A DNA stretch of 5,057 nucleotides. Source: an uncultured Mucilaginibacter sp. (GTDB lineage Bacteria; Bacteroidota; Bacteroidia; Sphingobacteriales; Sphingobacteriaceae). The position numbers and the translations under genes were made by a program. Shown piece by piece: positions 3,015 to 5,057 of this stretch. Each line of letters opens with the position of its first letter. Within the stretch, counting starts at the first letter, position 1. Under the pieces are notes generated by a model, which searched no databases, had not been told where the DNA came from, and worked only from the letters and a program-made list of their open reading frames with translations. The stretch is from assembly GCA_946479225.1 (NCBI GenBank), contig CAMLFI010000237.1, forward strand, positions 1-5,057, given 5' to 3'.

Positions 3015-5057
3015 TTAGAAACCTGCGGGACCACCAGGGCCACCGGCACCAGGACCGCCGCCAAAGTTACCCCCTGGGCCACCAGCGCCAGGACCGCCGG
3101 CACCAGGACCACGACCACCATCGCGACCGCCACCAAAGCCGTCACGACCTCTTCTATCGTTTTCTTGAACAGGTGCCCTGCCCGCAAATTTTTGCAGGCG
3201 CAGGGTGAATGATAACATTACATAACGACCCAAACGATTAACTGTTGATAGCGTGTTTGCAGAGGTGGTAACGCCTGTATTCTGGTTAAGCAAGTCAAAC
3301 GCTGCAAGGCGGATAGTAGCTTTGTTGCCCTGAAGAAAGCGACGCTCAACATATGCGCTGATAATATTAGGGTTAGGTACTTTAAAATCAGAACCTGTGT
3401 TATAACCATAATTGTATTGCTTGGTTATATCGTAGCTAACTGTCCAGTCGCCAAAATAATTTTTTCCCTGAAAGCCCAGATCAAGGTTGCGTGTATTTAC
3501 GTTTTGGTTTGTATTACCAAGGCTAACACTGTTGGTTGTTTTAGTGATATTATAGTTGGCGCTTAACTGTGCATCTATAATATCCGTCAGATCAAGCCTG
3601 AAACGCGTTCCCGGTGTAAAGGTTAAGCTTTTCGCTATATTTTTTTGAATCGCGGTCTCTACATTATTTATCTTCTCGTTTACAAAACCAACAGTATTTG
3701 AATAGTTTGTACGCGCATTAAAGGTTATGGTATACTTGCGTTCAGCCCAGGGTTTTGAGTAAGTAATGTTTCCCCCGTATGAATAGTTGCCATCGGCATT
3801 AACATAACGTATTGTTGTTTTATTGCCCTCATATGTAGTGCGCGTAACAACGGCGCCTTTTGTGTTAGAATAATTTACGTTAATGAAAAACAAATTCCCT
3901 GATGCCACACCAAAGGTATTATACCTTAATGAGAAATTGTTATTAAACTGTTGTTTTAGGTCTGGATTACCTATTACTGTGCTAAATTGATTTGATTTGT
4001 CTTCAACCGGCTGTAACTGATCAAATGATGGTTGGCTGGCACTGCCATTATAGTTGATAGTTAATGATTCGTTACGTGAGAATTGGTAAATAAAACGTGC
4101 TGTAGGAACAATATTGGTTTGGGTTTTCCTGGTAGCCGGGAAATTAGCCGCCGCTGTACGTGATGACTGACCTTCTAATACTGAAGGCTGTACGCCCATA
4201 CCCAATGTTAAGTTATACTTAGTTTCAATTAAACGGTAGTTTAATGCAAACCTATGTGTTGTAAAGTTAAATGAGTAATTGTTACTCAAATCGCTTCTAA
4301 ATTCCGGGGTCGCGTTATCTAAGCCTAGCACCGTTCTGTCATTACTGGTTGTTGAACGGGTAAGCGTATAGTTAAGATCTAAAAATGACACTTTGCTTAA
4401 CGGCTCCATGTAAGAGATGTTACCGCTTAGAGAAGTTGATTTATTATTTTGATCTATTTGCTGATTACGTGGGGTACTTTGATCAGGTAAAGTTCCCTCA
4501 AACAACGTCAAATTAGTGAGAGAGTTAGATGTGCTTGTAGACGAGTTAGCGCTTAAAAACAAACTCAGGTTACGCCCTTTTGTTGAGAAACGATGATTGT
4601 ATAATGCCGTAATACCAAAAGTTGGAGAGCTTGACGTGCCCGTAGAAACTTGTTTATACCTGGTCCGGCCAATAGTCGGGTTGGTATTAGTGATCAACGT
4701 ATTTGTTTCGCTATATGTATCTGAAACAGAGTTACTGAAAGATGGTACTACTTTCAAATAATTTACAGTATCGGGCCTCCACTCCAGGTTATATTGAAAC
4801 CTGTGGTTAGTAGGACTGCTTTTAGAAAGAGACTGTGTATTGTTCAGGATAGGTGAAGCGCCCGGTAATGTCTTAGATGTTGAATTTGTAGTAGTAGTAT
4901 TATCGTTAAAACTATAGCTACCATAAGTAGCAATTTTTTCGCCCCATTGATCGCGATAGTTTACACCGATAGAACGGGCAACTGTTATACCGTTTTGGTT
5001 ACTTACACCTGCGCCACCGGCACCGCCACCACCACAACCTCGGGCACCACCACAAAC
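3015..5057 (-). CDS. Outer-membrane beta-barrel protein, TonB-receptor-like (OMP_b-brl_3 type), 5'-truncated by window edge
   Basis: The frame is open from the right edge to TAA at 3015-3017, giving 680 visible residues; the upstream part (probably signal peptide, carboxypeptidase-regulatory-like and plug domains) is off the window. The TTG at 4757 is not a start: 100 further in-frame codons precede it, including 'GVNYRDQWGEK' and 'NLEWRPDTVNYLKVVPSF', typical barrel strands. The body consists of alternating hydrophobic/polar strands rich in Asn, Thr and Ser, with the family signature 'QPSFDQLQP...SNQFSTVIGNPDLKQQ' at about visible residues 342-370. The last strand appears to be 'RYVMLSFTLRLQKF', followed by a basic/acidic linker and a 40-residue glycine-rich tail ending in Phe. 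Such proteins sit in the outer membrane of Bacteroidota; some import ligands with TonB, but the cargo is unknown here. No SusD-like partner follows; instead a terminator closes the gene. The family call is firm, the substrate is not known. Confidence 0.92.
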   Translation of the reverse strand, partial: VCGGARGCGGGGAGGAGVSNQNGITVARSIGVNYRDQWGEKIATYGSYSFNDNTTTTNSTSKTLPGASPILNNTQSLSKSSPTNHRFQYNLEWRPDTVNYLKVVPSFSNSVSDTYSETNTLITNTNPTIGRTRYKQVSTGTSSSPTFGITALYNHRFSTKGRNLSLFLSANSSTSTSNSLTNLTLFEGTLPDQSTPRNQQIDQNNKSTSLSGNISYMEPLSKVSFLDLNYTLTRSTTSNDRTVLGLDNATPEFRSDLSNNYSFNFTTHRFALNYRLIETKYNLTLGMGVQPSVLEGQSSRTAAANFPATRKTQTNIVPTARFIYQFSRNESLTINYNGSASQPSFDQLQPVEDKSNQFSTVIGNPDLKQQFNNNFSLRYNTFGVASGNLFFINVNYSNTKGAVVTRTTYEGNKTTIRYVNADGNYSYGGNITYSKPWAERKYTITFNARTNYSNTVGFVNEKINNVETAIQKNIAKSLTFTPGTRFRLDLTDIIDAQLSANYNITKTTNSVSLGNTNQNVNTRNLDLGFQGKNYFGDWTVSYDITKQYNYGYNTGSDFKVPNPNIISAYVERRFLQGNKATIRLAAFDLLNQNTGVTTSANTLSTVNRLGRYVMLSFTLRLQKFAGRAPVQENDRRGRDGFGGGRDGGRGPGAGGPGAGGPGGNFGGGPGAGGPGGPAGF
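3018..3137 (-). repeat. Glycine-rich low-complexity coding tail of the barrel protein
   Basis: The last 40 codons of the barrel gene give 23 Gly residues, with Pro, Ala and Arg making up most of the rest, in degenerate repeats such as GPGAGGPGAGGPGG and GGGPGAGGPGG. At DNA level the 14-mer CCGGCACCAGGACC occurs on the plus strand at 3043-3056 and again at 3097-3110. The segment is far more GC-rich than the rest of the gene. Long open frames on other frames here, including a Val/Ala-rich one at 2945-3187, are by-products of this composition. Confidence 0.85.

Noticed and set aside
2945..3212. Val/Ala-rich minus-strand frame and Thr/Ala-rich plus-strand frame around the barrel's C-terminus
   Set aside because: They arise from out-of-frame reading of the Gly-rich repeat; the apparent hydrophobic stretch is a composition artefact, and the minus-strand frame also crosses the terminator.
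3218..3409. Minus-strand open frame of 63 codons inside the barrel gene
   Set aside because: It is an out-of-frame shadow of the barrel gene.

Overview
The window looks like a chromosomal piece from a Bacteroidota bacterium, most likely of the Sphingobacteriaceae type (Mucilaginibacter/Pedobacter-like). The basis is a SusC-like/OMP_b-brl_3 outer-membrane beta-barrel with the Bacteroidota 'QPSxxQLQP...GNPDLK' signature, TAnnTTG-type -7 promoter boxes, starts without a clear Shine-Dalgarno sequence, and moderately AT-rich intergenic DNA. The genus is an inference from general resemblance, not from a search.

Layout. Bases 1-635 (+) hold the C-terminal end of a larger protein whose beginning lies off the left edge; it resembles the alpha-helical tail of large Bacteroidota carbohydrate-active proteins, but this is uncertain. 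Two genes follow on the same strand: a 78-residue hypothetical protein (660-896) and a 227-residue protein (946-1629) with a two-helix membrane hairpin followed by a recognisable Imm27-type immunity domain. No toxin gene is visible beside them, so the immunity-like protein is an orphan within this window. Bases 1630-2017 are non-coding and hold six copies of the 7-mer TGTTCCA (five direct, one inverted), partly arranged as two exact 20-bp repeats, plus a perfect 9-bp hairpin. A Bacteroidota-type promoter then leads into a VOC/glyoxalase-fold protein (2036-2434, +).

The right half is on the minus strand. A phosphatidylglycerophosphatase A-like gene (pgpA, 2421-2903) converges on the VOC gene and overlaps its end by 14 bp. 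A strong intrinsic terminator (2951-2981) closes a long outer-membrane beta-barrel gene that runs from the right edge (5057) to 3015. Its frame is open over the whole 2043 bases, so its true start is outside the window; the TTG at 4757 is only an internal codon. The barrel ends in a 40-residue glycine-rich tail placed after what looks like its last beta-strand.

The genes do not form one evident pathway: pgpA is housekeeping phospholipid synthesis, the barrel is an envelope protein, and the VOC protein is an uncharacterised metalloenzyme-fold protein. The most interesting parts are the membrane-tethered Imm27-like protein with its small upstream partner, and the TGTTCCA repeat array. I do not see a complete, convincing new system here.
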